DNA of 64,000 nt from CAVRAW01 sp963716135 (GTDB lineage: Bacteria > Planctomycetota > Planctomycetia > Pirellulales > JADZDJ01), in contig OY970289.1 of assembly GCA_963716135.1 (NCBI GenBank), positions 558,001-622,000 on the forward strand. The letters run 5' to 3'. Positions 18,300 through 28,745 of the stretch are shown here, in pieces. The notes under the pieces were generated by a model. It made no database searches. It had not been told where the DNA came from and was given only the letters and a program-made list of their open reading frames with translations. Both the position numbers and the translations under genes were made by a program. How positions within the stretch are numbered: the stretch's first letter is position 1; each line of letters begins with the position of its first letter.

Positions 18300-18773
18300 A
18301 TGAACAACCCTCCCCGTCTTATCGTCGCCATTTTTCTGCTGGCCGCGTGCATTGTGTGCATGGGACTGTTTGCTCTCACTTATCGCAGCGTTCACGGCGA
18401 AGTGAATGTTTCTGCGGCCAGAGCGAATGGCCGATTACCTGAACCGCTCAGGCTGCCCGATACGGCAAAGCGCGTATCGTTTCTAAGCAGCGTGAGCCAT
18501 CAACCGTATTGGTTCATAGCCTTTACCGCCGACAAACCGACCCGCGACTATTATATTTTCGAGCTCACAAATAGAGCCAAATGTGTTTTCGTACCTCGTG
18601 ATAAAGCCGACGGCACATCGGGGTTGGGTAACGTACCAAATTGGTTTGGGCCAGACTTACGAAACTGCACTGCAATTGAGTCGGATCCATCGAAAAGCGC
18701 GTCTCGATGGTGCATTACGATCTTCTCGAACGATGCGGACGACTCAATTTTCTTGTCAGCGAGCCTTCTTTAG
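18300..18773 (+). CDS. Hypothetical membrane-anchored protein
   Basis: From ATG 18300 the ORF encodes about 157 residues starting MNNPPRLIVAIFLLAACIV, a single N-terminal membrane anchor. A globular part follows with aromatic-rich strands (QPYWFIAFTADKP, DYYIFEL). The frame is open to 18195, but those codons look like an upstream shadow. I do not recognise the family. It follows the kinase gene by about 120 bases on the same strand. Confidence 0.4.
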   Translation: MNNPPRLIVAIFLLAACIVCMGLFALTYRSVHGEVNVSAARANGRLPEPLRLPDTAKRVSFLSSVSHQPYWFIAFTADKPTRDYYIFELTNRAKCVFVPRDKADGTSGLGNVPNWFGPDLRNCTAIESDPSKSASRWCITIFSNDADDSIFLSASLL

Positions 18774-18818
18774 GGCTGCGCCTCGGACGCCGCGCTCCCA
18801 CCGCCGGACCCTCCGCCG

Positions 18819-18850
18819 TCCTTCGCGCTCTTCGCGCCTTCGCGGTCAGT
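18819..18850. repeat. Low-complexity TTCGCG repeat
   Basis: A tandem of TCCTTCGCG, CTCTTCGCG and CCTTCGCGG units covers the 3' end of the desaturase gene, whose stop codon lies inside it. No coding role is seen. Confidence 0.5.
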
Positions 18851-19820
18851 CTCTGGCCCGCGGGCGCACCACGTTTTTCGCCAGGCCAACGGTTTCCAGA
18901 AGGCGAATGGTTAGATAGGTGATGTCGATTTCCCACCAGCGATGGCCGTGGGCGGCGGAGGCTTGTTCGGCATGATGGTTGTTGTGCCACCCTTCGCCGT
19001 GCGCAGTAAGCGCCACCAGCCAATTGTTGCGGCTGTTGTCGTCGGTCGTGTAGTTCCGATAGCCCCACAGGTGCGTCAGCGAGTTCACCGACCAGGTCAC
19101 ATGCCACACGACCACGGTGCGGGCCAGCACGCCCCAGATCAACAAGCTGGCGCCAAATTGCACGCCGCCTAAATAACGTCCGGTCGTCAGCCAACCGATC
19201 GCCAGGCCGGCGAGAAAAAACAGCGCCGCATGCGCCAGATAGATCCACAGCCACATCAACCGCCGCTCGATGCGCATGTACAGCGGATCGCGCAGCACGT
19301 CGCGGGCATAACGATCGTAAAACGAGGCGCTGGTCGTTTCTCGATTCTCGACGAACAACCAACCCAAGTGCCCCCACAGCATCGTCACCAGCGGACTATG
19401 CGGATCGGGCTGCTCGTCGGAATGCTGATGATGCTTGCGGTGCACCGCCACCCAACGGGCCGGCGAATCCTGCAGACAACAAACGCCCAATAGCGAGAAA
19501 AAATGTTCCAGCCACAACGGGCAAGTGAAGCCGCGATGCGTCAGCAGTCGGTGATACCCCAGCGTCATTCCCAGCAGGCCGAAGAAATAGTGGCCTGCCA
19601 CCAGCAGCACCACGCCGGTCCAACTAAAGAACCACGGCACAAAGACCAGCAGACTTAACAAGTGAATGGCCGCGATGCTGGCCAAATATCCGGAACGCAA
19701 TTCGACCGGGCGAGTTCCTTCGGGCAGCATACCGCTTTGCCCCAGCGGATGCTCGAGAAGTGTTGCATCTGAATCTGCGATCAATTCCACATAATCTAGC
19801 GTCGATTGTGATGAAGCCAT
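18846..19820 (-). CDS. Acyl-CoA / fatty-acid delta-9-type desaturase
   Basis: The three histidine boxes of membrane desaturases are present: GYHRLLTHRGF, HRKHHQHSD and EGWHNNHHAEQASA. They are separated by two pairs of hydrophobic helices (SIAAIHLLSLLVFVPWFFSW and LFFLAGLAIGWL). The enzyme introduces a double bond into membrane fatty acyl chains with a di-iron centre. ATG 19820 (MASSQSTLDYVEL) is the best start; the frame is open for another 48 codons upstream, but these look non-coding. The length from here is about 324 residues, normal for the family. It is divergent from leuC. Confidence 0.85.
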   Translation of the reverse strand: MASSQSTLDYVELIADSDATLLEHPLGQSGMLPEGTRPVELRSGYLASIAAIHLLSLLVFVPWFFSWTGVVLLVAGHYFFGLLGMTLGYHRLLTHRGFTCPLWLEHFFSLLGVCCLQDSPARWVAVHRKHHQHSDEQPDPHSPLVTMLWGHLGWLFVENRETTSASFYDRYARDVLRDPLYMRIERRLMWLWIYLAHAALFFLAGLAIGWLTTGRYLGGVQFGASLLIWGVLARTVVVWHVTWSVNSLTHLWGYRNYTTDDNSRNNWLVALTAHGEGWHNNHHAEQASAAHGHRWWEIDITYLTIRLLETVGLAKNVVRPRARD

Positions 19821-20018
19821 ATTCGCCCGTGAAAGGAAGATCGTGCGCACTTCCGCCAGCATCGACGGCGTGCAGAACGTCGGCACTGAATGCACCAACC
19901 GAACAAGAGGAGTGCAGCGTGTGCTGCAATCGGGTCGGGCGATTGGACACAAAGAAGTGAACATGTTATCGCAGCGGCGACGAAAAGTAAAACCCCTCCT
20001 CGCTTTCGTGCGGTCAAC

Positions 20019-20047
20019 TTACGATTGGCTTTTCAATGCGGTATAAT
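20019..20047 (+). promoter_or_regulatory. Sigma-70-type promoter for leuCD
   Basis: TTACGA (20019-20024), a 17-base spacer and a perfect TATAAT (20042-20047) would start transcription near 20054, about 115 bases before leuC. The -35 box is weak and the -10 box is ideal. Confidence 0.45.
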
Positions 20048-20088
20048 TGTAGGTTGAGCAATCGAGCGAACTTTTTCGGTTCTCCAAC

Positions 20089-20120
20089 GTCGTGACAATA
20101 CCCTGACACTGTCGTGACAA
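20089..20120. promoter_or_regulatory. Direct repeat GTCGTGACAA in the leuC leader
   Basis: GTCGTGACAA occurs at 20089-20098 and 20111-20120, 22 bases apart (two helical turns), downstream of the predicted leuC promoter. This could be an operator. Confidence 0.3.
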
Positions 20121-20170
20121 CGTTCTTACATTTCTGTTAAGAATCACTACCCGCCAGATATCTTTTTGCT

Positions 20171-21589
20171 ATGCCTGCTTCCGCTCGGACTTTGTTTGAA
20201 AAAATCTGGGACGCCCATGTGGTCCATGCCGAGCCGGCTGGGCAAACCCTGCTCTACATCGATCTGCACCTGGTGCACGAAGTCACTAGCCCGCAGGCGT
20301 TCGAGGGCCTGCGCATTGCGGGGCGCAAAGTGCGGCGGCCTGAATTAACGGTGGCCACGCCCGATCACAACGTGCCCACCAGCGACCGGCGGCTGCCGAT
20401 TGCCGATCCGATTTCGAAGCAGCAGATCGACACGCTGCGCAACAACTGCCGCGAGTTCGGCATCCGCATGTACGATCTCACCAGCCCCCAGCAAGGCATC
20501 GTGCACATCATCGGGCCGGAACTGGGAATCACGCAGCCGGGCATGACCATCGTCTGCGGCGATAGCCACACCTCCACGCACGGCGCGTTCGGCGCCCTGG
20601 CCTTCGGCATCGGCACCAGCGAAGTGGAGCATGTGCTGGCGACGCAAACCCTGCCGCAATCGAAACCAAAAACCTTCGAGCTCCGCGTCGATGGCCAACT
20701 CGGCCGCGGCGTGACGGCCAAGGATGTGATCCTGTACTTGATCGGCCAGATCGGAACCGACGGCGGCACCGGCTATGTGATCGAATACACCGGACCGGTC
20801 ATCCGCACATTCTCGATGGAGCAGCGGATGACGGTGTGCAACATGTCGATCGAAGCCGGCGCGCGGGCGGGCATGATCGCGCCGGATGAAACCACGTTCA
20901 AATATGTCGAAGGGCGCGAATTCGCCCCCAAGGGAAAACAGTTCGATGCGGCCGTCGAGCGCTGGCGGCAACTGCCCACCGACGTTGGGGCGAAGTACGA
21001 CCGCGTGGAAATCTACAACGCCGCCGACATCGCGCCGCAAATCACTTGGGGCACCAACCCCGGCCAGGTCGTGCCGGTGATCGACAAAGTGCCCGATCCC
21101 AACGCTTACCAATCCGACGACCAGCGCAAAGCCGCCGAGCAATCGCTCAAGTACATGGATTTGAAACCGGGTCTGTCGATGCAATCGCTGGCGCTAGATC
21201 GCGTGTTTATCGGCAGCTGCACGAACGCCCGCATCGAAGACTTGCGCGCCGCCGCCGCCGTGGTGCGCGGCTATCACGTCGCCAAGAGCGTGCAAGCGAT
21301 GGTCGTCCCCGGCAGCGGACAGGTAAAGCAGCAAGCCGAGAAAGAAGGTCTCGACCGCGTGTTCAAGGAAGCGGGTTTCGATTGGCGCGAGGCCGGCTGT
21401 AGCATGTGCCTGGGAATGAACCCTGATATCCTCACGCCCGGCCAGCGCTGCGCGAGCACCAGCAACCGCAACTTCGAAGGCCGGCAGGGAAAAGGTGGCC
21501 GCACGCACCTGGTCAGCCCCGCCATGGCCGCCGCCGCCGCCATCGCCGGCCATTTTGTCGACATCCGCGATTGGGATTACAAAAACTAA
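20171..21589 (+). CDS. leuC: 3-isopropylmalate dehydratase large subunit
   Basis: The 472-residue protein matches LeuC throughout: [52 protein letters not shown], and the [4Fe-4S] cysteines in [13 protein letters not shown] and [11 protein letters not shown]. With LeuD it isomerises 2-isopropylmalate to 3-isopropylmalate in leucine synthesis. It is followed 26 bases later by leuD, as is usual. The length is normal. Confidence 0.97.
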   Translation: MPASARTLFEKIWDAHVVHAEPAGQTLLYIDLHLVHEVTSPQAFEGLRIAGRKVRRPELTVATPDHNVPTSDRRLPIADPISKQQIDTLRNNCREFGIRMYDLTSPQQGIVHIIGPELGITQPGMTIVCGDSHTSTHGAFGALAFGIGTSEVEHVLATQTLPQSKPKTFELRVDGQLGRGVTAKDVILYLIGQIGTDGGTGYVIEYTGPVIRTFSMEQRMTVCNMSIEAGARAGMIAPDETTFKYVEGREFAPKGKQFDAAVERWRQLPTDVGAKYDRVEIYNAADIAPQITWGTNPGQVVPVIDKVPDPNAYQSDDQRKAAEQSLKYMDLKPGLSMQSLALDRVFIGSCTNARIEDLRAAAAVVRGYHVAKSVQAMVVPGSGQVKQQAEKEGLDRVFKEAGFDWREAGCSMCLGMNPDILTPGQRCASTSNRNFEGRQGKGGRTHLVSPAMAAAAAIAGHFVDIRDWDYKN

Positions 21590-21615
21590 CTCGCCCCTCG
21601 CCTCTCGCCCCTCAT

Positions 21616-22221
21616 ATGCAACCCTTCACCAAACACACCGGCCTCGTCGCCCCCATGGATCGGGTCAACGTCGATACCGATCAGATCATTCCCAAGCAAT
21701 TCTTGAAGCGCATCGAGCGCACCGGCTTTGGGCAATTCCTGTTTTTCGACTGGCGATTCAAGGACGATGGCTCGGACAATCCGGAGTTCGAGCTGAATCG
21801 GCCGCAATACAAGGGGGCCAGTGTGCTGCTGGCGCGGCGCAACTTCGGCAGCGGCTCCAGCCGCGAACACGCCCCCTGGGCGCTGGAGGATTACGGCTTC
21901 CGCGTGATCATCGCCCCCAGCTTCGCCGACATCTTCTACAACAACTGCTTCAAAAACGGCATGCTGCCGATTAAACTGCCCGATGCCGCCGTGGACGATC
22001 TGTTCAACCGCTGCGCCAAGCATCCGGGCTATAAGCTGACCGCCGATTTGGAAGCGCGCCGACTGACCGACGATTACGGCCTGTCACTGCCGTTTGAAAT
22101 CGAAGAGTTCCGCCGCCACTGTTTGCTGCACGGTTTGGACGACATCGGCCTGACACTCGAGCACTCCGACAAAATCACCGACTTCGAAAAAAACCACGGA
22201 ATGTCCCCCGCCAAAGTCTGA
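21616..22221 (+). CDS. leuD: 3-isopropylmalate dehydratase small subunit
   Basis: From ATG 21616 the protein (201 residues) shows the LeuD swivelling domain: [35 protein letters not shown] (substrate loop) and [17 protein letters not shown]. The frame is open 15 codons upstream into leuC, but the family start is MQPFTKHTG. It forms the LeuCD heterodimer with the upstream gene product. Confidence 0.97.
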   Translation: MQPFTKHTGLVAPMDRVNVDTDQIIPKQFLKRIERTGFGQFLFFDWRFKDDGSDNPEFELNRPQYKGASVLLARRNFGSGSSREHAPWALEDYGFRVIIAPSFADIFYNNCFKNGMLPIKLPDAAVDDLFNRCAKHPGYKLTADLEARRLTDDYGLSLPFEIEEFRRHCLLHGLDDIGLTLEHSDKITDFEKNHGMSPAKV

Positions 22222-22230
22222 CGGTTTCGC

Positions 22231-23296
22231 ATGATGCCCCGCTGGACCCACTTGCTGTTGGCGATGGTCGCATTGGCCGCGACCGCCGCGGCCGCCGACG
22301 ATGCCGTCAAAGTCGACGTCGTTCTTACCGGACTGACTAATCCCTGCGGCGTCGCCATCCAACCGAGCACCGGGGCTGTATTCGTTTCCGACACCGGCGC
22401 GGGCCAGATCGTGAAGTTCTCGCCCGACGCGCCCAACAAAAGCACGCCCGTGGTCACCGGATTCCCGCAGGCCGACGCCCTCGGCGGCAAGGAGCCGAGC
22501 TATAGCGTCGGCCCGTTGGGTTTGGTGTTTCTCAATCAAAACACGCTCATCGTGGGGGAAGGCGCTCAAACAAGGAGATGAGGTAATTCGCGTGTTCGAA
22601 TTGCCCTCCGACGGAAGCGCACTGAAACTCGACGACGCGAAGCAAAAGCTTGGCCCGCTCTCGGCTTCCGATTCAAAAGCGAAAGGAGCGGGCAATTTCT
22701 TCGGGTTGTCGATGATGCCCGGCGGTCTGGCGGTGACCGCCTGCGGCCTGAACGATCAAGGCTGGGTGCTGAAGGCCGAGTTGAAGAACTCCACGTTCGG
22801 CGAATTACGACCGTTCGTGCAAACCAAGGCCGCCAGCCGGATCGACGCCCTGCTGGGCATCGTTTACAACCGGCATGGCTTCATGGTGCTCGCGCCTCGC
22901 GATGACGACGGCAAAAGCGCCGGCAGCAGGCATCGACCTCAAAGCGTGCTCTCCTTTTACAACGTCAAAAACTGGAACCTGTTGATGAGCCTGCCCATTG
23001 AACTGCACAACGTCACCGGGCTGGCCTACAGTCCCAAGAGCGGCCGGTTGTACGCCGTCGATTTTGCCTGGGACGATCCGACGCAGGGCGGACTCTACCG
23101 GCTCGACGCGGCAGCCATCGATGGCCAGTCCGGCGTGAAGGCGGTGAAGATGACCGTGCTCGACAAACCGTGCGCGATGTCCTTTACCTCCGACAACGTG
23201 CTGTATGTCACCGCATTCGGTTCGATTCCCAAAGAGCCGAAGACCGACAAGCTCCCGAAGCCGGGCAAGTTGTTGCGAATCTCCGGCGAACTGTGA
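22231..23296 (+). CDS. Secreted propeller-like protein, reading frame broken near 22570
   Basis: The protein has a signal peptide (LLLAMVALAATAAAA) and repeated propeller-like strands: NPCGVAIQPSTGAVFVSD, GPLGLVFLNQNTLIVGEG, and in the second frame TGLAYSPKSGRLYAVDFAW and CAMSFTSDNVLYVTAFGS. This suggests an NHL/SMP-30-like beta-propeller in the periplasm. The frame breaks at 22567-22577. Two missing G bases (GGCGC for GGCGGC, AAGGAG for AAGGGAG) would restore VGEGGSNKGDEVIRVFELP. The repaired length is about 356 residues. It starts 9 bases after leuD, so it is probably in the leu operon, though a link to leucine synthesis is not evident. Confidence 0.6.
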
Positions 23297-23301
23297 ATGC
23301 C

Positions 23302-23628
23302 ATGGTTGAAAGCCGCAGAGCGCGGATCGAATCGATGTTGGCTCAGGAGCCGACCGATCAGTTTCTGCGCTACAGCCTGGCGATGGAATTGGCTAAGGAA
23401 GGGGACCACGAGCGCAGCCTATCGGGCCTGCGCGAATTGCAAATCGCTGCACCGCCGTATGTGCCGGCATTCTTCATGGCCGCGCAGCAATTGGTGGAAC
23501 TGAATCGAATCGCTGAAGCACGCGAGTCGCTGCGCCGCGGCATCGACGAAGCCCGCGCTCAAGGCAATGCCCACGCCGCCGGCGAAATGAGCGAACTCCT
23601 GGCCTCGCTCGGGCGCGAAGGAGAATAG
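23302..23628 (+). CDS. Small TPR-like protein
   Basis: The 108-residue protein starts at ATG 23302 and consists of helical repeat pairs (PTDQFLRYSLAMELAKEGDH, VPAFFMAAQQLVELNRIAEA), resembling two to three tetratricopeptide repeats. Such proteins act as interaction adaptors. It begins five bases after the preceding stop codon, or at a GTG overlapping that stop, so it is the last gene of the leuCD transcription unit. The specific role is unknown. Confidence 0.6.
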   Translation: MVESRRARIESMLAQEPTDQFLRYSLAMELAKEGDHERSLSGLRELQIAAPPYVPAFFMAAQQLVELNRIAEARESLRRGIDEARAQGNAHAAGEMSELLASLGREGE

Positions 23629-23629
23629 G

Positions 23630-24202
23630 TCACGAGGCTTTGACCGCTCGCTTCGTGCCGCAGGCGCCGGCCACGGCGCAGGCTTTGGCGCATAGCGTGC
23701 AGCCCCCCTGCCCCATCGCTTCCTCGGTGCCGCAGCCGGGACCGCAGCCTTGGGTCAGCGTCTCGGAAAATTTGCGGAACTGCGCGGCAGCGTCGTACAC
23801 TTCGGCCAGTTCCGCGGTGATCGCTTCGATTTCCGGCGTCACTTCGCCCATGAAATAAAAGAAAAGCGAACGGCCGTCGAACAAATGCTCCACGTCCACA
23901 AGCGTGGCGGAAATGCCGCGCTCCGACAAACGGGCCGTGCAAGCGTCGAGCGCCTTTTGGCGATTCTTCTCCAGCCGGTTTTCCAAAAGCTCGTCCTCGA
24001 TTGTCATGCCGCGCAAGATCGAGCCATCCGTGTTGCCGCGCATAATTTCTTCCTCGGCCGGCCCCAACACTTCGCCGGTCTCCAGTCCGCGGCTGGTGCG
24101 CACGATCACGCGGCTGGCGCGAGGGTATGCCACCGCATCGACGGACGTGAACCGCCCGACGTTTCCCAGCAACCCCACACGAACAAAATGATGCCTCGAC
24201 AT
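23630..24202 (-). CDS. PSP1-domain protein with cysteine-rich C-terminal tail
   Basis: From ATG 24202 the protein has 190 residues. The first 130 match the PSP1 domain: FVRVGLLGNVGRF, VIVRTSRGLETGEVL, then a charged helix and VDVEHLFDGRSLFFYFMGE. PSP1 proteins such as YaaT act in complexes that influence RNA processing and development. The last 40 residues carry six cysteines (153, 157, 168, 171, 175, 181) in the pattern Cx3C then Cx2Cx3Cx5C, suggesting a metal or Fe-S site. The frame stays open for another 335 codons antisense to bioB, which I reject as start. It is divergent from bioB. Confidence 0.7.
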   Translation of the reverse strand: MSRHHFVRVGLLGNVGRFTSVDAVAYPRASRVIVRTSRGLETGEVLGPAEEEIMRGNTDGSILRGMTIEDELLENRLEKNRQKALDACTARLSERGISATLVDVEHLFDGRSLFFYFMGEVTPEIEAITAELAEVYDAAAQFRKFSETLTQGCGPGCGTEEAMGQGGCTLCAKACAVAGACGTKRAVKAS

Positions 24203-24307
24203 ATCGATATTCTCGATCCCCCACAGGCCGGTGCCAAGCCGATTTTGCCGACTTGTGCGATCTATTTCGCCTTTCCCTGACACGAATTTCCGGCAATACT
24301 TGTCCTC

Positions 24308-25360
24308 ATGAATATACCTGCTGCATTTCCGACCGATCTTGGTTCCGCTCCCGCCGCCACATGGTGGCACGAGCTGGCCCAGCGCGTACTCGACGGCTAC
24401 CAAGTGACCCGCGAAGAAGCCCTGGCGGTGCTGAAAACGCCCGACGTCGAGCTGTTGGACCTGATCGCCGCCTGCTACCGCATTCGCCACCGCCATTGGG
24501 GCAACACAGTGCAGCTTTACTTCCTGATGAACGCCAAGAGCGGGCTGTGCCCGGAAGATTGCGGCTACTGCTCGCAATCGAAAATCTCCAAGGCGGAAAT
24601 TCCGGTATACAACCTGCTGTCGGAAAGCAAATTGCTGGATGCCGCGCGGGTGTGCGCCGAGCGCGGGGCGACGACCTATTGCCTGGTGATTTCCGCCCGG
24701 GGCCCGACGGAGCGGGAGATTCAGGCGGTCGAGCACATCGTGCCCAAAATCAAGGAGCAATACAAACTCAATGTGTGCGCTTGTCTTGGATTGCTTACTC
24801 CCGACCAGGCGCAGCGGCTGAAGGCCTGCGGCGTCGATAAGGTGAACCACAACCTGAACACCAGCGAGCGATTCTACCCGGAAATTTGCACAACGCACTC
24901 CTGGCAAGATCGGGTCGACACGCTGAAAGCCGTGCGCGGCGCCGGATTGGAACTTTGCTCCGGCGGCATCATCGGCATGGGGGAGCGCGACGACGACATC
25001 GTGGACATGGCTTTCGCACTGCGCCAGATGCAGGTGGAATCCATCCCGCTCAACTTTCTCAATCCGATCGATGGCACGCCGCTGGCGGCTCAGCATCAAC
25101 TCAATCCGCGCTACTGTTTGAAAGCCCTGTGCCTGCTGCGGCTGGTGAATCCTGCTAGCGAAATCCGCATCGCCGGCGGACGCGAAATACATCTGGGAAG
25201 CATGCAAGCACTTGGGCTGTACGTGGCCAACTCGGTGTTCGTGGGGGACTATCTCACCACGAAAGGCCAGCTTCCGGAGGCGGATTACACGATGATCGAG
25301 GAAATGGGCTTCAACATTACTCGCGATCCCGCGGCCCCCGCTTCACGGCAGCACTGCTAG
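24308..25360 (+). CDS. bioB: Biotin synthase
   Basis: The 350-residue radical-SAM protein carries CPEDCGYC (Cys 81, 85, 88) for the [4Fe-4S] cluster. It also has the BioB-specific segments YFLMNAKSGL, NHNLNTSERFYPEIC, GGIIGMGE, and NFLNPIDGTPL followed by IRIAGGRE, which holds the Arg that contacts the [2Fe-2S] cluster. It inserts sulfur into dethiobiotin to form biotin. The length and motif order are normal. No other bio genes are in the window. Confidence 0.95.
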   Translation: MNIPAAFPTDLGSAPAATWWHELAQRVLDGYQVTREEALAVLKTPDVELLDLIAACYRIRHRHWGNTVQLYFLMNAKSGLCPEDCGYCSQSKISKAEIPVYNLLSESKLLDAARVCAERGATTYCLVISARGPTEREIQAVEHIVPKIKEQYKLNVCACLGLLTPDQAQRLKACGVDKVNHNLNTSERFYPEICTTHSWQDRVDTLKAVRGAGLELCSGGIIGMGERDDDIVDMAFALRQMQVESIPLNFLNPIDGTPLAAQHQLNPRYCLKALCLLRLVNPASEIRIAGGREIHLGSMQALGLYVANSVFVGDYLTTKGQLPEADYTMIEEMGFNITRDPAAPASRQHC

Positions 25361-25511
25361 CGCTGCGCTCCATTCACCGCGTGCCGCGCCCTTTCACTAA
25401 CCGGAAATCCTTGGATAACCGGTCAATTTTTATCAACCGCAACTGTTTCTCCGGTCGATAAACGCGGAACGACGGACTGAATTTCCGGTTCTTCACCGAG
25501 GATGGTTTGCC

Positions 25512-27799
25512 ATGCGCCCCGCTGTGAAAAGTTTGGGACTATTGTTTGCCGGCATGCTGCTGTGCACGGCGGCAGCCCAGGCACAATACGGTCCCTATAG
25601 CGCCACGCGCAAAATGCAGGGCGTCACACGGCGTCCGGCAGCCAGCAATTCCTCCGCGCCCGCCGCGCGCGAGTCCGCGCAGCCCGATCAGGCGGCCGAC
25701 GCGCCTCTGGTCGAACTCGATTCAGAGTCCGCGGCCGACACGACATCGACCGACAACGAAACAACTACCGAAGAGCCGGCTACCGAACAGCCAAAATCAC
25801 CGCCAGAACCCACCGTGAAGGCGGCGACACGACCGGGCTCGGCCAGCGATTCAACGAGCGGCGGAACCAGCGGCGGACTGAAGGCGTTCCAACAGCGGCT
25901 CGCCGCGGTGCGCAACTCGTCGGCCAGCGACGGAGTGCCCACCGCCGCCATAGCACCGCATATCGATCCGCCGGGCGCCGCGGTCGCGGCCGCTCCAGAA
26001 GACAACACGGGCCCGAACAACGGCCCCACGCCTCCGCCGATGCCGGAGATTCACGCCTTGCAGCACATGCAATCGTTAGAAAGTCCCGCCGCGCGCGTCG
26101 AATCGAGAACGGTCGGACCTTTCGAATCCAGAGAGATCGGACCCATCGAACGTCCGGTCCGATCCGCCGAACCGACGCCGGCATCGAGTGGCACATCCAG
26201 CGCGCCGGTCGTCGGCGGGCCACTGCCAGCTTCGAGACGCCTGCCCTTGGGGAACGAGAACCAAATCGCGCCCGACGCGGCGCCGTCGAGCGCGCCGGTC
26301 GCCAAATCCGATTCGGCCCCGGCGTCCGGCGTGTTGTTCGCGCAACAAAGCCCGATTTTGGGCGTTCAGACCTCCGGCCCGCGCAGCGTCAATGTCGGCA
26401 AGGAGGCGGCCTACACCATCACGATCAACAATTCCGGCCAGACGGCCGTGCAAGACCTGTCCGTGTCGATCAAGATTCCAGCCTGGACCGACGTCGTCGA
26501 TGCCCGCGCCAGCAACGGCTCCACGCGTCCCGCCAGCAACTCTTCCGGCGAGCCCTTTACGTGGCAATTGCCGCGGCTGGAAGCGCACAGCAAGGAGCAA
26601 TTGGTGCTCAAGCTGGTGCCGCGCGACAGCCGGCCGTTCGATCTGGCCGTGCAATGGACTTTTTCGCCCGTAGCCTCGCAGGCCATGGTCGAAGTAAAAG
26701 AACCGAAGCTGACGATGTCGTTGGCCGGGCCCAAGGAAGTGCAATACGGCCAAACCAAGCTGTACAAATTGTCGTTGGCGAATCCGGGCACGGGCGATGC
26801 CGAAAACGTGGTGCTGTTTTTGTCGCCGGTGGACAACGCCGGCGGCGCGCAACACGCCACGACTTGGGAACGCTTCGCGCCGGCGAAAACAAGCTGGTGG
26901 AAGTGGAGCTCACCGCCCGACAGGCCGGCACGTTGCAAATGAAAGCCGCCGCCATGGCCGACGGTAATCTGCGGGCCGAAGTGGCGGAGCAGATCATCGT
27001 TCATCGCGCCGGATTGAAACTTGTCGTCACCGGCCCCGACTCGAAATACACCGGCACTTCCGCCACGTTCAAAATTCAGGTGAAAAATCCCGGCAATGCC
27101 ACCGCGGAAAACGTCGTGCTGGCGGCCATGCTGCCCCTGGGCGCCAAGTACGTTTCCAGCAGCGGCGGGCAGTTCCAATCCGAGCAAAACAAGATCGCCT
27201 GGAGCGTGCCGTCGCTGGCCGCGGGCACGGAGCAAGAACTCGAAGTGCGCTGCGTGTTAAGCTCCCCCGGCGAAAACCGTTTGCAAGTGGCGGGCACCGC
27301 CGCCGGCGACCTGAGCGATAGCGCCGCCGCAACCACCAACGTCGAAGCGCTGGCGGATTTGAAACTTGACGTTAGCGATCCGCAAGGCCCGATCCCCGTG
27401 GGAGACGAGGTCACTTACGAAATTCATTTGCGAAACCGCGGCACCAAGGCCGCCGAAAATGTCGACGTGGCAGGATACTTCTCGCAAGGCATCGAGCCCA
27501 TTGCCGCACAAGGCTCGACGTATCACCTGTCGCCGGGACAAGTCGTGTTTCATCCGATCGCCTCGATCGCGCCAGGCACCGAAGTGCTGCTGCGAATCAA
27601 GGCGCGGGCGGAATCCGCCGGCACGCACGTCTTCCGGGCCGAAGTTGCCTGTTTGAAGGCCGGCACAAAGCTGGCCACGGAGGAAACCACGCTCTTCTTT
27701 GGCGACAACGATCGCGGGCCCGTGCGTACCGCGGCGCGGCCTACCGCCGAAAATTCGCTTACCGAACCGGCCACACTACCGTCGGTGAAGAACCGCTAG
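25512..27799 (+). CDS. Large secreted DUF11-repeat protein, reading frame broken near 26851
   Basis: The protein has a signal peptide ending QAQ (LLFAGMLLCTAAAQA) and a long low-complexity region rich in Ala, Pro, Ser and Thr (about residues 35-270). At least four DUF11/CARDB-like Ig-type repeats follow, recognisable by the pattern VNVGKEAAYTITINNSG and its variants (VQYGQTKLYKLSLANPG, YTGTSATFKIQVKNPG, VGDEVTYEIHLRNRG). The frame breaks near 26851. One missing A (CAAC for CAAAC) would join the halves as GGAQTRHDLGTLRAG. The repaired length is about 762 residues. It is likely a cell-surface or wall-associated structural protein. Confidence 0.7.
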
Positions 27800-27851
27800 T
27801 CGGCCGCCAGATAATCCGCTGAGCGGCCATCCAGTTTGCACCTGCGACAGC

Positions 27852-28745
27852 TTAGCTCGCCGTGCACTTACGTCGCGAGAGCCGCTGGAAGACCAGCAGG
27901 CCGACGACACTCAGGCTCGCCAAAATCATGGCGCTTGGCTCGGGCACTGGGACGGTGATCCCATCCCCAGTGGCGAAACCCATCACCGGATCTCCATGCG
28001 GCTGGGAAGGGAATTTGAGGCCGATGATCGGATTGCCGAACCCGTCTGGATACGTTTGGTTGGCCCATTCGAAATCCGGCAGATCAATCGTGGAATCCGT
28101 TATCGGATCGTAAAACGAAGCCTTCGTCGTGGCGTTTCCATCTGAACTGTTCGGGTTGAACTTAAAGAAGATGTTCCGATAGTCGCCAAACTTATCTCCT
28201 AACGGGTCAACTGGATCAAGGTTCACTTGAATCACTACATGTTCCCCGGGCGCAAGTCGCGAAGCGAGCTGAAATTCTAAGTTCAGCGACTGATCCGACG
28301 TCCCATTTGGCGTCACTACGTCTGGAATCTGGGCACTCGCGGACGGGATTACGTTGGCCCACGCGAATGTCTGGGTTGGATCGTTAATCGTGAGGGTGAA
28401 ATTCTCCAAAAAAGCGGAGGTGCTCATGTTCTCCAACAATATATACGGCGTGTTTCGTGCCACCGCCAATTGGAAGGGCGTCGCCTTGGCCGCATTGGAC
28501 TTGGCGAGCGCCAACTTATTCTTAGCGACGATCACAGCAGGTGCATCCATTTGATTATTGTTATCGGCCAGCGCCGTATCGTAGGCGGCTTTCGCCAACA
28601 CGACGCTTAGACTTTCCGAAGCATAAAAGCTATAGGCGACGACTTCGTCGGCACGCGTGCGCTCCGTTGCCATGCACAAGACCGCGCCGATTGAAATGGC
28701 GATGCAGCGTATCAGGACGGTGATATATCGATGTCGGTATTTCAT
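27852..28745 (-). CDS. PEP-CTERM sorting-domain protein
   Basis: The 297-residue protein has an N-terminal signal segment (VLIRCIAISIGAVLCMAT) and ends with a textbook PEP-CTERM signal: VPEPS, a hydrophobic helix (AMILASLSVVGLLVF) and RLSRRK. Such tails are recognised by an exosortase and processed for surface or matrix display. The region between is beta-rich with Asn/Asp-containing loops and no catalytic motif. It converges with the DUF11 gene. No exosortase is in the window. Confidence 0.8.
   Translation of the reverse strand: MKYRHRYITVLIRCIAISIGAVLCMATERTRADEVVAYSFYASESLSVVLAKAAYDTALADNNNQMDAPAVIVAKNKLALAKSNAAKATPFQLAVARNTPYILLENMSTSAFLENFTLTINDPTQTFAWANVIPSASAQIPDVVTPNGTSDQSLNLEFQLASRLAPGEHVVIQVNLDPVDPLGDKFGDYRNIFFKFNPNSSDGNATTKASFYDPITDSTIDLPDFEWANQTYPDGFGNPIIGLKFPSQPHGDPVMGFATGDGITVPVPEPSAMILASLSVVGLLVFQRLSRRKCTAS

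Larger units (their letters stand above)
19821..20170. other. Divergent intergenic region between desaturase and leuC
   Basis: This stretch holds a good sigma-70-type promoter and a direct repeat on the leuC side (listed separately). I see no leader peptide rich in leucine codons and no recognisable riboswitch. Confidence 0.45.

Noticed and set aside
24203..25207. Upstream extension of the PSP1 frame by 335 codons
   Set aside because: It is antisense to bioB, and the PSP1 domain starts naturally at MSRHHF.
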